Shown here: positions 9,119 through 17,448 of the stretch, piece by piece
Numbering within the stretch: the first letter of the stretch is position 1
Layout: the number at the start of each line of letters is the position of its first letter
Assembly: GCF_040361195.1 (NCBI RefSeq)
Contig: NZ_APNE01000013.1
DNA length: 64,000 bases
Strand: one strand, 5' to 3'
Source: Salinisphaera hydrothermalis
GTDB taxonomy: Bacteria > Pseudomonadota > Gammaproteobacteria > Nevskiales > Salinisphaeraceae
Notes under the pieces: generated by a model
Database searches by the model: none
What the model was told of the DNA's origin: nothing
What the model saw: the letters and a program-made list of their open reading frames with translations, nothing else
Translations under genes and position numbers: made by a program

Positions 9119-9802
9119 TCAGAGCGAATCCCAGCTGCCCTTGCCGCGCCGACGCCGGAACATCGGCAGCAACAGACCCAGCAGAATACCGCCGAACAGA
9201 ATCAGCGCGCCGATCTTCATGCCCTCGCGGCGCGACTGCAACGCCTGGTTCTCGTGCTTGAGGCGATCGACATCCGAGCGCAGGCTCATCAGTTGCTTGC
9301 GATATTTTTCGTTCTCCTTGCTGATGCGAATCGCATCGGCCGAGGTCTCCCGGATATTCTGCAGCTGCGATTTCAGCTTCTTGTTTTCGTCCACCAGGTT
9401 GCGCTTGAGCTCGCCCAGCTTGTCCGAGCCGTGCAGCGCCTGTGCCAGCTCCTTCTTGAGATCGGCGTTGTCCGATTGCAGCTGGTTGACCTGGTTTTTG
9501 AGGTCGGCGACCTGATCGCGCGCGGCCGGCTGATCGGACAGAAAGCGGGTGAGCACATAGCCGGTGTTGCCCGAGGACGTCCGCACCCGTGTCCAGCCGT
9601 TGGACGAGGAACCGAGCGTATCGAGTTTGTCGCCAGCATCCAGCAGTTTCTCGATCCGGTACTTGGTGCCCGGACCGCTACGCATGTTGATCGACAGTTG
9701 ATCACTCACGTATTGCGTGGCCGCGCTGGCCGCCACGGAGAACAGCAGGGTCGTACCGAGCAGACTCGCGACGACGAGCCGGCGCGTCATACGATTGAGC
9801 AT
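9119..9802 (-). CDS. SH3-domain, coiled-coil membrane protein (TIGR04211/YgiM-like)
   Basis: A 227-residue envelope protein. A signal peptide ends near residue 28 (SVAASA-AT). A bacterial SH3 domain covers about residues 30-90 (LSINMRSGPGTKYRIEKLLDAG). A long coiled coil follows (about 95-190, DLKNQVNQLQSDNADLKKEL and onward). One C-terminal membrane helix (IGALILFGGILLGLLLPMF) ends in a basic RRRRGKG tail. The architecture matches E. coli YgiM, anchored in the inner membrane with SH3 and coil in the periplasm. Substrate and partners are unknown. Confidence 0.88.
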   Translation of the reverse strand: MLNRMTRRLVVASLLGTTLLFSVAASAATQYVSDQLSINMRSGPGTKYRIEKLLDAGDKLDTLGSSSNGWTRVRTSSGNTGYVLTRFLSDQPAARDQVADLKNQVNQLQSDNADLKKELAQALHGSDKLGELKRNLVDENKKLKSQLQNIRETSADAIRISKENEKYRKQLMSLRSDVDRLKHENQALQSRREGMKIGALILFGGILLGLLLPMFRRRRGKGSWDSL

Positions 9803-9952
9803 TGCATCCCTCGAAATATGATGTGGGCAGGTGTTTGAGTCGCCCCCGTACCGGCGAAGCGGAAGTGTAGCAAAGCCCGGGGCAACGACCGACCGGGGCG
9901 CTTGCCGGGCGCGCTACACTACGCGGCCTGATTGTTCCGCCGTAGCGCTTGC

Positions 9953-10741
9953 ATGACCATGATCGACATCGGGTCCAACCTCGCCCACGAAAGCTTCGAC
10001 GACGACCGCGACGCGGTACTCGACCGCGCGGCCGAGGCCGGCGTGACCCGCTGCATCATCACCGGCAGCGATCTTGCGAGCAATCGGGCCGCCATCGATC
10101 TGGCTGGACGCTACCCGAGCCGCTGTTTCGCGACCGCGGGCCTGCATCCGCATCATGCCAGCGATTGGAACGATGAACTGGCCGCGATAATGCGCGAATC
10201 CGCGGCCGCCGGCGATATCGTTGCGATCGGCGAAACCGGGCTCGATTATTTTCGCGACATCAGTCCGCGCGATGTCCAGCAACGCGTGTTCGCCGAACAG
10301 CTCGCCATCGCCGCCGAACACGGCATGCCGGTCTTTCTACACCAGCGCGACGCGCATGCCGATTTCATCGCTATCCTGCGCGAACATTTGCCTCATCTGC
10401 CGCGTGCCGTGGTGCACTGCTTTACCGACGGGCGCGACGTGCTGACCGATTATCTGGCCGAAGATCTGTACGTCGGCGTCACCGGCTGGATCTGCGATGA
10501 GCGCCGCGGCGCCGATCTGTACGACGCCGCGGCCGATATCCCGGACGACCGTTTGATGATCGAGACCGATTGCCCCTATCTCATGCCGCGTACGATCCGC
10601 CCCCGTCCCAAAACCCGGCGCAACGAACCGGCCAATCTGCCCTGGGTGCGGGACAGCGTGGCCGCCGCGCGCGGCGTGGCGCCGGAACATATCGAGCAAC
10701 TCACCACCGCGAACGCCGAACGGTTTTTTGCGCTCGTCTGA
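9953..10741 (+). CDS. tatD: TatD family metal-dependent DNase
   Basis: A 262-residue TIM-barrel nuclease of the amidohydrolase superfamily. Metal ligands are visible in GLHPHH (residues near 63-68), GETGLDYF (Glu near 92) and ETDCPYLMP (Asp near 203). The N-terminal DIGSNLAHESFDDDR and the VTGWICDERRG segment match E. coli TatD proper more closely than YcfH or YjjV. Known homologues are 3'-5' exonucleases linked to DNA repair. ATG 9953 (or 9959) is preferred over an upstream in-frame ATG at 9932, which would add residues not found in the family. It is not beside tatABC. Confidence 0.88.
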   Translation: MTMIDIGSNLAHESFDDDRDAVLDRAAEAGVTRCIITGSDLASNRAAIDLAGRYPSRCFATAGLHPHHASDWNDELAAIMRESAAAGDIVAIGETGLDYFRDISPRDVQQRVFAEQLAIAAEHGMPVFLHQRDAHADFIAILREHLPHLPRAVVHCFTDGRDVLTDYLAEDLYVGVTGWICDERRGADLYDAAADIPDDRLMIETDCPYLMPRTIRPRPKTRRNEPANLPWVRDSVAAARGVAPEHIEQLTTANAERFFALV

Positions 10742-10849
10742 ACAGGCCGATCGAGCAACTGTCGACTGGGTGATCCAACGTATGGCATCCCCTGCATCAG
10801 CCCGCTATGCTGGGATTTCCCATACGGCTATGAACGACAGGATTGGCCC

Positions 10850-11107
10850 ATGAGCGATACCGACGCCCTCAAGAAAGATCTCGAGGCCCTGCGCAGCGAC
10901 CTGCGCGAACTGGCCGAACATGTTCGTCATTCCGGCGAGAAGCGCTATCAGGACGGCGTGAATCAGGCACGCCATGCCTACGACGATTTGCGTAGCGAAG
11001 CCAGCAAGCGCAGCAAGGAAGTCGGCGCCGAAATCGAAGCCCGCCCGTTCACCAGTGTATTTGCCGCCTTCGGTATCGGCCTGGTGCTGGGCAAGCTGCT
11101 TCGCTAG
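10850..11107 (+). CDS. DUF883 (ElaB/YqjD-like) membrane-anchored protein
   Basis: An 85-residue protein. A helical, highly charged N-terminal part (KKDLEALRSDLRELAEHVRH) precedes one C-terminal membrane segment with small residues (FAAFGIGLVLGKLLR). This is the layout of the stationary-phase ribosome-associated ElaB/YqjD/YgaM family, which tethers to the inner membrane. An AGGA site lies 8 bp before the ATG. The next gene is a holin-like membrane protein, as in the yqjD-yqjE pair, which supports the call. Confidence 0.8.
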   Translation: MSDTDALKKDLEALRSDLRELAEHVRHSGEKRYQDGVNQARHAYDDLRSEASKRSKEVGAEIEARPFTSVFAAFGIGLVLGKLLR

Positions 11108-11117
11108 GTTTCCCGTC

Positions 11118-11594
11118 TTGAGCGTGAAAAGCAAAATTGCGACAGCCGTATCGCTGCACATGATGGCGTGGCTGGCGATGCTGATCGCACTCGCCGGCAT
11201 TGTATTCCTCGCGCTCGGCGTGTTCTGGCTGATTGCCCCGCCGCTTGGCGCGGGCGTGGCAGCGCTCATTGTCGGCGGGGGCCTGCTCGGCCTGATCCTG
11301 GTGTGCACGCTGGTTGCGGTGATCGTCGGCCGGCTCCGCGCACGATCGAAACGGCTGGCGCCCCATCGCAGCACCGATAACCGGATCGAGGAACAGCTTC
11401 GGCCCGTAATCGGCGATCGGGCGACCGAATGGGCGAAAGCCAATAGCGGCATTGCCGTGGTCGGCGCCCTGTCGGCCGGCGTGATCATCGCCGCCAGCCC
11501 GAGCATGCGCCGGCTGGTCTATGACGCCGCTCGCCCGATCATCGCCCGCAAGGCGTTGCAGGCCATGCAGGGGTTTGTGGATCCCCCTGACTAG
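11118..11594 (+). CDS. Holin-like (YqjE/phage-holin superfamily) membrane protein
   Basis: About 158 residues with two strong membrane segments (roughly residues 15-40 and 45-72), a basic loop (RLRARSKR) and a C-terminal part with a further hydrophobic stretch (GIAVVGALSAGVIIAAS). The start is uncertain: TTG at 11118 with AGG nearby, GTG at 11124, or ATG at 11160. Pairing with a DUF883 gene 10 bp upstream suggests a YqjE-like partner. The function of this pair is not established. Confidence 0.6.
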   Translation: MSVKSKIATAVSLHMMAWLAMLIALAGIVFLALGVFWLIAPPLGAGVAALIVGGGLLGLILVCTLVAVIVGRLRARSKRLAPHRSTDNRIEEQLRPVIGDRATEWAKANSGIAVVGALSAGVIIAASPSMRRLVYDAARPIIARKALQAMQGFVDPPD

Positions 11595-12072
11595 CGGCTT
11601 GCATCCCTGTCGGGGCTACAAGGCGGAGCACCGCGAACCGGGTTCGTTCTAGAGCCCGTCGCGGTCTCGCGCCAGTGCCGCCTCGGCGTCCGCCAATCGC
11701 GCCCCGGCAAGGCCCGAGTCGCTGGCTTTGGATGTACCACGAGGAAGCCGCACGATACTGCCACGCACCTTGGGTTAATTGCTCATGTCCTGCCGGAAAG
11801 CGTCCCCGGCACGGCCTTATCCTGATCAAGCATGGCGACCACCGGTCGACGCCGGTTGCCGCGCACCTTGGCGGATAGCTAACCAACGACCAGCGTCTTG
11901 TTACGGCCGGGCATGAGGACGCCATGGTGGCCTACTTACCTGCTCCATCCGACCTCGTTGTTGCATGTTTCGACCGTTACGGCGCGTCGGGTCATGCCAT
12001 CCTGCAAAATAATTGAAATTGCGAATCGTTCGTGTTTAGATCTTGTCCGCGATCTCCTCACGGGAACCGGGA
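11595..12072. other. Gene-free stretch before the iron-uptake genes
   Basis: No frame here resembles a protein family. It contains short inverted repeats near 11838-11860 and an A/T-rich patch at 12005-12040, unlike the GC-rich surroundings. That patch is probably the promoter region of the cupredoxin gene. A partial Fur-like sequence lies at about 12015-12031 but is weak. The length is more than a simple promoter needs. Confidence 0.5.
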
Positions 12073-12411
12073 ATGTACGCTCTCAAGACCTGCCTGGCCG
12101 TTTTGGCTGCCACCTGTCTCACCGCTACATTCTCGGCGGCGATGGCCGGCGCGAATCAGCCCGATATCGTTATCAAGTCAGATCATTTTCAGCCCGCGAC
12201 GCTGTCGATTGCGTCCGGTGAGCGCGTCAAACTGATGGTCGCCAATCGCAGCAATCGGCCGGCGGAATTCGAAGGCAGCGATTTTACGGTGGAAAAAGTC
12301 ATTCCGTCGGGAACAACTCTGCCGGTGTATATCGGGCCCCTAAACGCCGGCACCTACCATTTCTTTAACGACTTTTCGCCGTCGGTCAAGGGCACTCTGA
12401 AAGTCAAATAG
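12073..12411 (+). CDS. ftrB: Periplasmic cupredoxin-domain iron-uptake protein (FtrB type)
   Basis: A 112-residue secreted protein with a signal peptide ending near residue 26 (FSAAMAG). The mature part is one cupredoxin-like domain with the segments RPAEFEGSDFTVEKVIPSG and YIGPLNAGTYHFFNDF. The same segments occur in FtrB and in the N-terminal domain of EfeO. In Bordetella and Brucella FtrABCD this subunit works with periplasmic P19 and the FTR1 permease to import ferrous iron, probably helping iron oxidation at the membrane. The next gene, 18 bp on, is the permease, which fixes the assignment. The start at ATG 12073 keeps the signal peptide at the N-terminus. Confidence 0.82.
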   Translation: MYALKTCLAVLAATCLTATFSAAMAGANQPDIVIKSDHFQPATLSIASGERVKLMVANRSNRPAEFEGSDFTVEKVIPSGTTLPVYIGPLNAGTYHFFNDFSPSVKGTLKVK

Positions 12412-12429
12412 CCGCGCCCCGGAGTTGCC

Positions 12430-13260
12430 ATGCTAGCCACCGCAATCATTCTGTTCCGTGAAGTTCTCGAGGCCGCCCTCGTCGTATCCATCGTGATGGC
12501 CGCCACCAAAGGCGTCGACGGGCGCTCTCGCTATGTGTCGGCAGGCATCGCACTGGGCGTTCTCGGTTCGGTACTGGTCGCGGCGTTTGCCGGTGCGATC
12601 GCCTCGGCATTGTCCGGCCGGGGGCAGGAGTTGCTCAACGCCGCGATCCTGCTGACCGCAGTCGCGATGCTAGGTTGGCACAATATCTGGATGAGCCAGC
12701 ACGGCAAAGAACTGGCCGCGCGAATGAAAGCCGCCGGTCACGATGTCGCCAGCGGCCGCAAGCCGCTTTACGCCCTGCTCGTGGTGGTGATGATGGCAGT
12801 GCTGCGTGAAGGCTCGGAAGTCGCGCTGTTCAGCTACGGCATCCTGGCCAGCGGCGCGCGAGTCACCGCCATGGCTATCGGCGGTGCCGGCGGGCTCGCT
12901 CTCGGCGTGCTGGCGGGTTGCCTGCTGTATTACGGGCTGTTGCGTATCCCAATGCGCCATCTATTCCGCGTAACCGGGTGGATGATTCTGTTGCTGGCGG
13001 CCGGATTGGCTGCCCAGGCCGCCGGCCTGTTAAGCCAGGTCGGTCTGTTGCCCACCCTGGGGAGCAATCTGTGGGATACCTCGTGGTTGCTGAATCAACA
13101 TTCGATGATGGGCAATCTACTGCATGTGCTGATCGGCTATACCGAGCGCCCCTCCGGCATACAGCTTCTGTTCTATCTGACCGCACTGGTGTGCATCGGC
13201 AGCGGCATGCGATGGGTCAACCGTGCACGGCCGATCCGGCACAGCCGGTCTCCCGCCTAA
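12430..13260 (+). CDS. ftrC: FTR1-family iron permease (FtrC type)
   Basis: A 276-residue inner-membrane protein with about seven membrane segments. Two REXXE iron-binding motifs characteristic of the FTR1/EfeU family are present: R10-E11-x-x-E14 in the first segment (LFREVLEA) and R126-E127-x-x-E130 (LREGSEVA). In this family the glutamates carry ferric iron produced by oxidation of ferrous iron on the outer face. It lies between the cupredoxin gene and the polyferredoxin gene, forming the core of an Ftr-type importer. Confidence 0.92.
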   Translation: MLATAIILFREVLEAALVVSIVMAATKGVDGRSRYVSAGIALGVLGSVLVAAFAGAIASALSGRGQELLNAAILLTAVAMLGWHNIWMSQHGKELAARMKAAGHDVASGRKPLYALLVVVMMAVLREGSEVALFSYGILASGARVTAMAIGGAGGLALGVLAGCLLYYGLLRIPMRHLFRVTGWMILLLAAGLAAQAAGLLSQVGLLPTLGSNLWDTSWLLNQHSMMGNLLHVLIGYTERPSGIQLLFYLTALVCIGSGMRWVNRARPIRHSRSPA

Positions 13261-13277
13261 CCGTTGCGCTTCACGCC

Positions 13278-14759
13278 ATGAACACGAGCCAGCACACACC
13301 CCAGCAGCGACTGTCGGAAATATCGATCTGTGTGCAGGAAACGGGGCGACGGCCCCGTCTGCAGCCATCGCGCAGTGGTTGGGCCTACCGTATAGAACAA
13401 TGGGTCGCGCCGCGTCGCCATTGGCTGGACTGGCTACACGTGGCTATGTTCTTCGGCTTCGCCGTGCTCACGATCGTGCCTTTATTCCTACCGGTGCCGG
13501 TCAACCGCAATCAGCATTTCTGGAACAATTTTTCTCTGTTCGCGAACTTCGTGATCTGGGGGCTTTGGTTCCCGCTGGTCTTTGTATCGGTAATCTTCAC
13601 CGGACGCAGCTGGTGCGGCGTGCTATGTCCACTCGGCGCAGCCTCGGAGTGGGCCAATCGCGTCGGGCTCAAACGTCCAACGCCGCGATGGGTACGCTGG
13701 CGCGGCACCCCGATTGTTAGTTTCGTCATCATCACCATTCTTGCGCAGACCGTCGGCGCCCGGGACTACGCAACCGGCATTGCCGAGGTTTTCGGTCTGA
13801 CATTCGTGGCGGCGGCGGTACTGGGCTTTGTTTATGGTCGCGGCCGCAGCACGCGGATCTGGTGTCGGCATATGTGCCCGATCGGCCTGATGCTCGGTGT
13901 TTTCTCCCGTATCGGCGCAGTGCAGTTTCTACCCAAACAACCCAAACCCGGCGGCGATAGCTATACCGAAAAAGGCATCTGCCCCACCAACATCGACATC
14001 AACCGCAAGCGCGAGTCACGGCACTGCATCGAGTGCTTTCGTTGCGTTAACCCGAAAGCCCGCGGTGGGCTGCGTCTGGCTTTCCGCAAGCCGGGTCGCG
14101 AAGTGTCACAGATTCGCGATCACAACCCCAACGCCGCGGAGATTTGGTTTCTTTTTCTGGCCACCGGGCTCGCCCTAGGCGGCTTTTTGTGGATCGTCCT
14201 GCCGCAGTACAGCACACTGCGCGACATCATTGGCACCTGGGCCATCAATCACGGCTGGTACTGGATCGGTAACTCGGGGCCCAGCTGGCTGATGGTTGTG
14301 CACCCAGCGGCGCATGAAACCTTCGTCTGGCTTGATTTCTTCATGATCTGCGCTTTCATGCTAGCTTGCGCCGCCGTGTTGACGGTATCGCTATCGATCA
14401 CCACGGCCCTATCAAGCTGGCTGGCCGGTCGCCTCGGCGGCGACCTGAACTGGCGCGCACGTTTTGTCGAACTCGCCTATGCCTACATGCCCGTCGCCAT
14501 GATTTCGCTGGTGATCGGGCTTGGCGGCAAACTGTTCGGCGCGCTCGCCGAAGTTGGCGTGTCCGGCGCCATCGTTGAGTCGATCAAAATCAGCCTGTTC
14601 GCGCTCAGCGTGGCCTGGAGCCTCGCGCTCGGCCGCCGTCTTCTAGCCCGGCAAGGATTGTCGGGCCTGCGTGGCCTGGCCGCCGAGCTACCGACCGTTG
14701 CCGGCATTAGCCTGATCGGGCTGGCTTGGAGTCCGGCGTTGTTCGGCATTACGTTCTAG
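13278..14759 (+). CDS. ftrD: Membrane polyferredoxin of the iron importer (FtrD type)
   Basis: A 493-residue protein with multiple membrane segments and iron-sulfur motifs. C113 and C117 (WCGVLCPLG) and C196 and C200 (WCRHMCPIG) are the paired CxxxCP motifs of the NapH/FixG-like family. C235, C250, C253 and C256 (CIECFRC) form a further 4Fe-4S cluster. In FtrABCD this subunit is thought to remove the electrons released when ferrous iron is oxidised during transport. The start at ATG 13278 is 17 bp after ftrC. A longer in-frame reading from 12918 overlaps ftrC and is rejected. Confidence 0.85.
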   Translation: MNTSQHTPQQRLSEISICVQETGRRPRLQPSRSGWAYRIEQWVAPRRHWLDWLHVAMFFGFAVLTIVPLFLPVPVNRNQHFWNNFSLFANFVIWGLWFPLVFVSVIFTGRSWCGVLCPLGAASEWANRVGLKRPTPRWVRWRGTPIVSFVIITILAQTVGARDYATGIAEVFGLTFVAAAVLGFVYGRGRSTRIWCRHMCPIGLMLGVFSRIGAVQFLPKQPKPGGDSYTEKGICPTNIDINRKRESRHCIECFRCVNPKARGGLRLAFRKPGREVSQIRDHNPNAAEIWFLFLATGLALGGFLWIVLPQYSTLRDIIGTWAINHGWYWIGNSGPSWLMVVHPAAHETFVWLDFFMICAFMLACAAVLTVSLSITTALSSWLAGRLGGDLNWRARFVELAYAYMPVAMISLVIGLGGKLFGALAEVGVSGAIVESIKISLFALSVAWSLALGRRLLARQGLSGLRGLAAELPTVAGISLIGLAWSPALFGITF

Positions 14760-14885
14760 CGTGGGTTAGTACGGGACCGCGCCGAGGGCTGTCTGGCTGC
14801 AAACCGAGACGCAGCAAGCAGTGACAGGGCGCTCGCCCGAAGCCTGACCACGTCCTGCTGCATGAATATGCCGCCGGCATATGAG

Positions 14886-14914
14886 TTGACCTAAAAAATG
14901 AATGATTCTTATTC
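14886..14914 (+). promoter_or_regulatory. Candidate Fur-controlled promoter of the P19 gene
   Basis: A -35-like TTGACC at 14886-14891 is followed by an A/T-rich block at 14893-14914. Read on the minus strand, the block gives AATAAGAATCATTCATT, close to the common Fur-box core AATGAGAATCATTATC. The block spans the expected -10 region, so bound Fur would block transcription. The site is a visual match only. It is the best Fur-like sequence in the iron-uptake region. Confidence 0.55.
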
Positions 14915-14932
14915 CCGCACAGGAGAGCCATG

Positions 14933-15472
14933 ATGAAACGCAAGATCTTGGGGCCTGTCATGGCCGGCTTGCTCGCAACGGCGGTCGCCGGGCCAGCGCT
15001 GGCCAACTCGGAGCACTCGTTGGGCAAGCCGCTGCAGAAAAACGGCTTAATCATCAATCCGGTTTATTTACAGTCGGTGGCGATGGCACCTGCCATGCCC
15101 GGCATGAACGCTAACGCGGATGTGCATTTGGAACTGGACGTTCATGCCGACAAGTCGAACGCTCAGGGCTTTGCCCCCGGCGCCTGGATTCCGGCGCTGA
15201 GCGTCAGTTACGAGATCCTCAAGAAGGGGTCCGACTGGTCGACGTTCGGCACGCTGATGCCGATGGTGGCCAACGACGGACCACACTACGGCGCGAACAT
15301 CAAATTCGACGGTCCCGGCCGATACGTCGCGCGCTTCAAGATCGAGCCGCCGCCCTATCAAGGTTTCCTGCGGCACACGACGAAGGATACCGGCGTACCG
15401 CCGTGGTGGGCGCCGTTCGAGCATGCCTGGAGCTTCACCTACACCGGCGTGGGCAAGAAAGGCGGCTATTGA
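14933..15472 (+). CDS. ftrA: Periplasmic P19/Tp34-type iron-binding protein (FtrA type)
   Basis: A 179-residue secreted protein with a signal peptide ending near residue 25 (AGPALA-NSEH). The mature part is the P19 immunoglobulin-like fold with the expected metal-site residues: H65 and E67 (VHLELDV), a methionine near 109-111 (GTLMPM), H118 (GPHYG) and H164 (PFEHAW). P19 proteins bind copper and iron and feed the FTR1 permease. AGGAG at 14921-14925 is spaced 7 bp from ATG 14933, which favours that start over the adjacent ATG 14930. It has its own promoter region 173 bp after ftrD, whereas canonical ftrA is the first gene. Confidence 0.88.
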   Translation: MKRKILGPVMAGLLATAVAGPALANSEHSLGKPLQKNGLIINPVYLQSVAMAPAMPGMNANADVHLELDVHADKSNAQGFAPGAWIPALSVSYEILKKGSDWSTFGTLMPMVANDGPHYGANIKFDGPGRYVARFKIEPPPYQGFLRHTTKDTGVPPWWAPFEHAWSFTYTGVGKKGGY

Positions 15473-15550
15473 TACATCGGCGCAAGCGCCGGGATGGCTC
15501 GTGTCATCGTTATTGTGTCGCCGACTTGCGCTCACCTAATTACTGCGGGC

Positions 15551-15606
15551 CGCGGAGCCAGCTCCGCGCGGCTGACCTTGAGGCCACGCGCAATGGCCTC
15601 AAGGTC
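15551..15606. terminator. Tandem hairpins between convergent ftrA and ilvD
   Basis: Two perfect stems stand side by side. CGCGGAGC/GCTCCGCG lies at 15551-15568 with a 2-nt gap. A 13-bp stem pairs 15574-15586 with 15594-15606 across a 7-nt loop. Neither has a strong T-run. Their position between facing genes suggests a two-way transcription stop or RNA 3'-end protection. Confidence 0.55.
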
Positions 15607-15624
15607 GGTCGATCTCTTGCGTGA

Positions 15625-17334
15625 TTATTCCGGCGGTTGGTCAGTAACCGCGCCCTGCGCAGCGCTTCCGACCAGGCGCATGTACTTGGCCAGTACGCCA
15701 CGGGTGGCGTTTGGCGGACGTGGTGCCCACGCCGCACGCCGGCGCTGCAGCTCGTCGTCGTCGACATCGAGATGCAGCTTGCGCTCATTGGCATCGATGA
15801 TGATGGTGTCGCCTTCCTCGACCAGCGCAATGCCGCCACCGACGGCGGCTTCCGGCGCGACATGGCCGACCACCATGCCGTAGGTGCCGCCCGAGAAGCG
15901 GCCGTCGGTGATCAGGCCGACCTTCTCACCCAGACCGCGCCCGATGAGCGCCGAGGTGGGCGACAACATCTCGCGCATTCCAGGGCCACCCTTCGGGCCT
16001 TCGTAGCGGATCACCACGACGTCGCCAGCGACGATCGATTCGTCAAGAATCGCCGCCATGGCCTCTTCTTCCGAATCAAACACCCGCGCCGGACCGGTGA
16101 TCGCCGGTTTCTTCAGGCCGGTGATCTTCGCCACCGCACCTTCCTCGGCCAGGTTGCCGCGCAGGATCGCCAGATGGCCGGACTTATACAGCGCCTGATC
16201 CATCGGCAGGATCACTTTCTGATACGTCGGCGGCTCATCCGGCACATCGACCAGCGTCTCGGCCAGCGTCGCTCCGGTGATCGTCAGCGTATCGCCGTGC
16301 AGCAGCCCGGCATTGAGCAGCATCTTCATCACCTGCGGAATCCCGCCCGCGCCGTGCAGCTGGGTGACCACGAACCGTCCCGAGGGCTTGAGGTCGCAGA
16401 ACACCGGCACCTTGGCGCGGATACGCTCGAAGTCGTCGAGCGACAGATCGACCTCGGCCGCCTGGGCAATCGCCAGCAGATGCAGCACGGCGTTGGTGGA
16501 CCCGCCCACGGCCATCATCAGCGTAATCGCGTTCTCGAATGCTTTCTTGGTGAGCAGGTCGCGCGGCTTGATGTCCTTCTCGATCGCCTGAATCAGGACA
16601 CGCGCGGACTCGGCCGCGCTGTCGGCCTTCTCGGCGTCCTCGGCCGCCATCGTGGAGGAATACGGCAGGCTCATGCCCATCGCCTCGAAGGCCGACGACA
16701 TGCTGTTGGCGGTATACATGCCGCCGCAGGAACCCGCGCCCGGACAGGCATTGCATTCCACCTGATGCAGGCGCTGTTCATCGATCTGACCGGCCGCATA
16801 CTGCCCGACCGCTTCGAACGCGGAGACCAGATTCAGGTCCTCGCCGTCGAGGTGTCCCGGCTTGATCGTGCCGCCGTAAACGAAGATGGCTGGTACGTTC
16901 ATGCGCGCGATGGCAATCATCGCGCCCGGCATGTTCTTGTCGCAGCCACCAATGGCCATGACGCCGTCCATCGCTTCGGCCTGAACCGCGGTCTCGACCG
17001 CATCGGCGATCACTTCGCGCGAGACCAGCGAATACTTCATGCCCGGCGTGCCCATCGAGATGCCGTCGGACACCGTGACGGTGCCGAACATCTGCGACTT
17101 GGCACCGCCGGTTTCGAGCGCTTCTTCAGCGCGGCCTGCGAGTGCGTTCAGCCCCATGTTGCAGGGCGTGATAGTCGAGTAGCCGTTGGCAATGCCGACG
17201 ATGGGCTTGTTGAAGTCTTCGTCGGTATAACCCATCGCGCGGAGCATCGCGCGGTTTGGGGCGCGCGACGTGCCCTGGGTGATCACCTCACTGCGGCGGC
17301 GCCTCGGTTGGGGCTGATTGTCGTCGGCGGCCAT
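15625..17334 (-). CDS. ilvD: Dihydroxy-acid dehydratase
   Basis: It dehydrates 2,3-dihydroxy-3-methyl-butanoate and -pentanoate to the keto acids that become valine, leucine and isoleucine. The three iron-sulfur cysteine motifs are present: C58 in TPCNMG, C131 in GGCDKNMPG, and CNACPGAGSCGGMYTANSM about 65-75 residues further on. At 569 residues it fits the shorter 2Fe-2S-type members rather than the roughly 616-residue E. coli enzyme; that cluster assignment is inference. It stands alone, not with ilvBN/C, and is convergent with the P19 gene. Confidence 0.96.
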   Translation of the reverse strand: MAADDNQPQPRRRRSEVITQGTSRAPNRAMLRAMGYTDEDFNKPIVGIANGYSTITPCNMGLNALAGRAEEALETGGAKSQMFGTVTVSDGISMGTPGMKYSLVSREVIADAVETAVQAEAMDGVMAIGGCDKNMPGAMIAIARMNVPAIFVYGGTIKPGHLDGEDLNLVSAFEAVGQYAAGQIDEQRLHQVECNACPGAGSCGGMYTANSMSSAFEAMGMSLPYSSTMAAEDAEKADSAAESARVLIQAIEKDIKPRDLLTKKAFENAITLMMAVGGSTNAVLHLLAIAQAAEVDLSLDDFERIRAKVPVFCDLKPSGRFVVTQLHGAGGIPQVMKMLLNAGLLHGDTLTITGATLAETLVDVPDEPPTYQKVILPMDQALYKSGHLAILRGNLAEEGAVAKITGLKKPAITGPARVFDSEEEAMAAILDESIVAGDVVVIRYEGPKGGPGMREMLSPTSALIGRGLGEKVGLITDGRFSGGTYGMVVGHVAPEAAVGGGIALVEEGDTIIIDANERKLHLDVDDDELQRRRAAWAPRPPNATRGVLAKYMRLVGSAAQGAVTDQPPE

Positions 17335-17394
17335 GATCGCTCCGGCTGGTAAATAAAAGGCGCCTCAATATACCGTCGCGTCTGCGCCGCGCAC

Positions 17395-17425
17395 AAAAAA
17401 ACGGCGCCCGGAGACGCCGTTTTTT
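17395..17425 (-). terminator. Rho-independent terminator after the peroxiredoxin gene
   Basis: A GC stem (CGGCG at 17402-17406, CGCCG at 17415-17419) is flanked by seven A residues on the left and six T residues on the right. It could act in both directions, but it lies 24 bp beyond the stop of the minus-strand peroxiredoxin gene and upstream of ilvD, so its main job is to end the peroxiredoxin transcript. Confidence 0.85.
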
Positions 17426-17448
17426 GAACCAGCGGATCGAGCGCGGAA

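Noticed and set aside
12015..12031. Fur box before the cupredoxin gene
   Set aside because: Only about 8 of 14 fixed positions match the 7-1-7 model; too weak to list as a feature.
11898..12221. A 107-codon frame before the cupredoxin gene
   Set aside because: It overlaps the real signal-peptide gene in another frame and lacks any domain.
15637..17352. A 571-codon plus-strand frame opposite ilvD
   Set aside because: Shadow of ilvD with His/Arg-rich composition and no motif.
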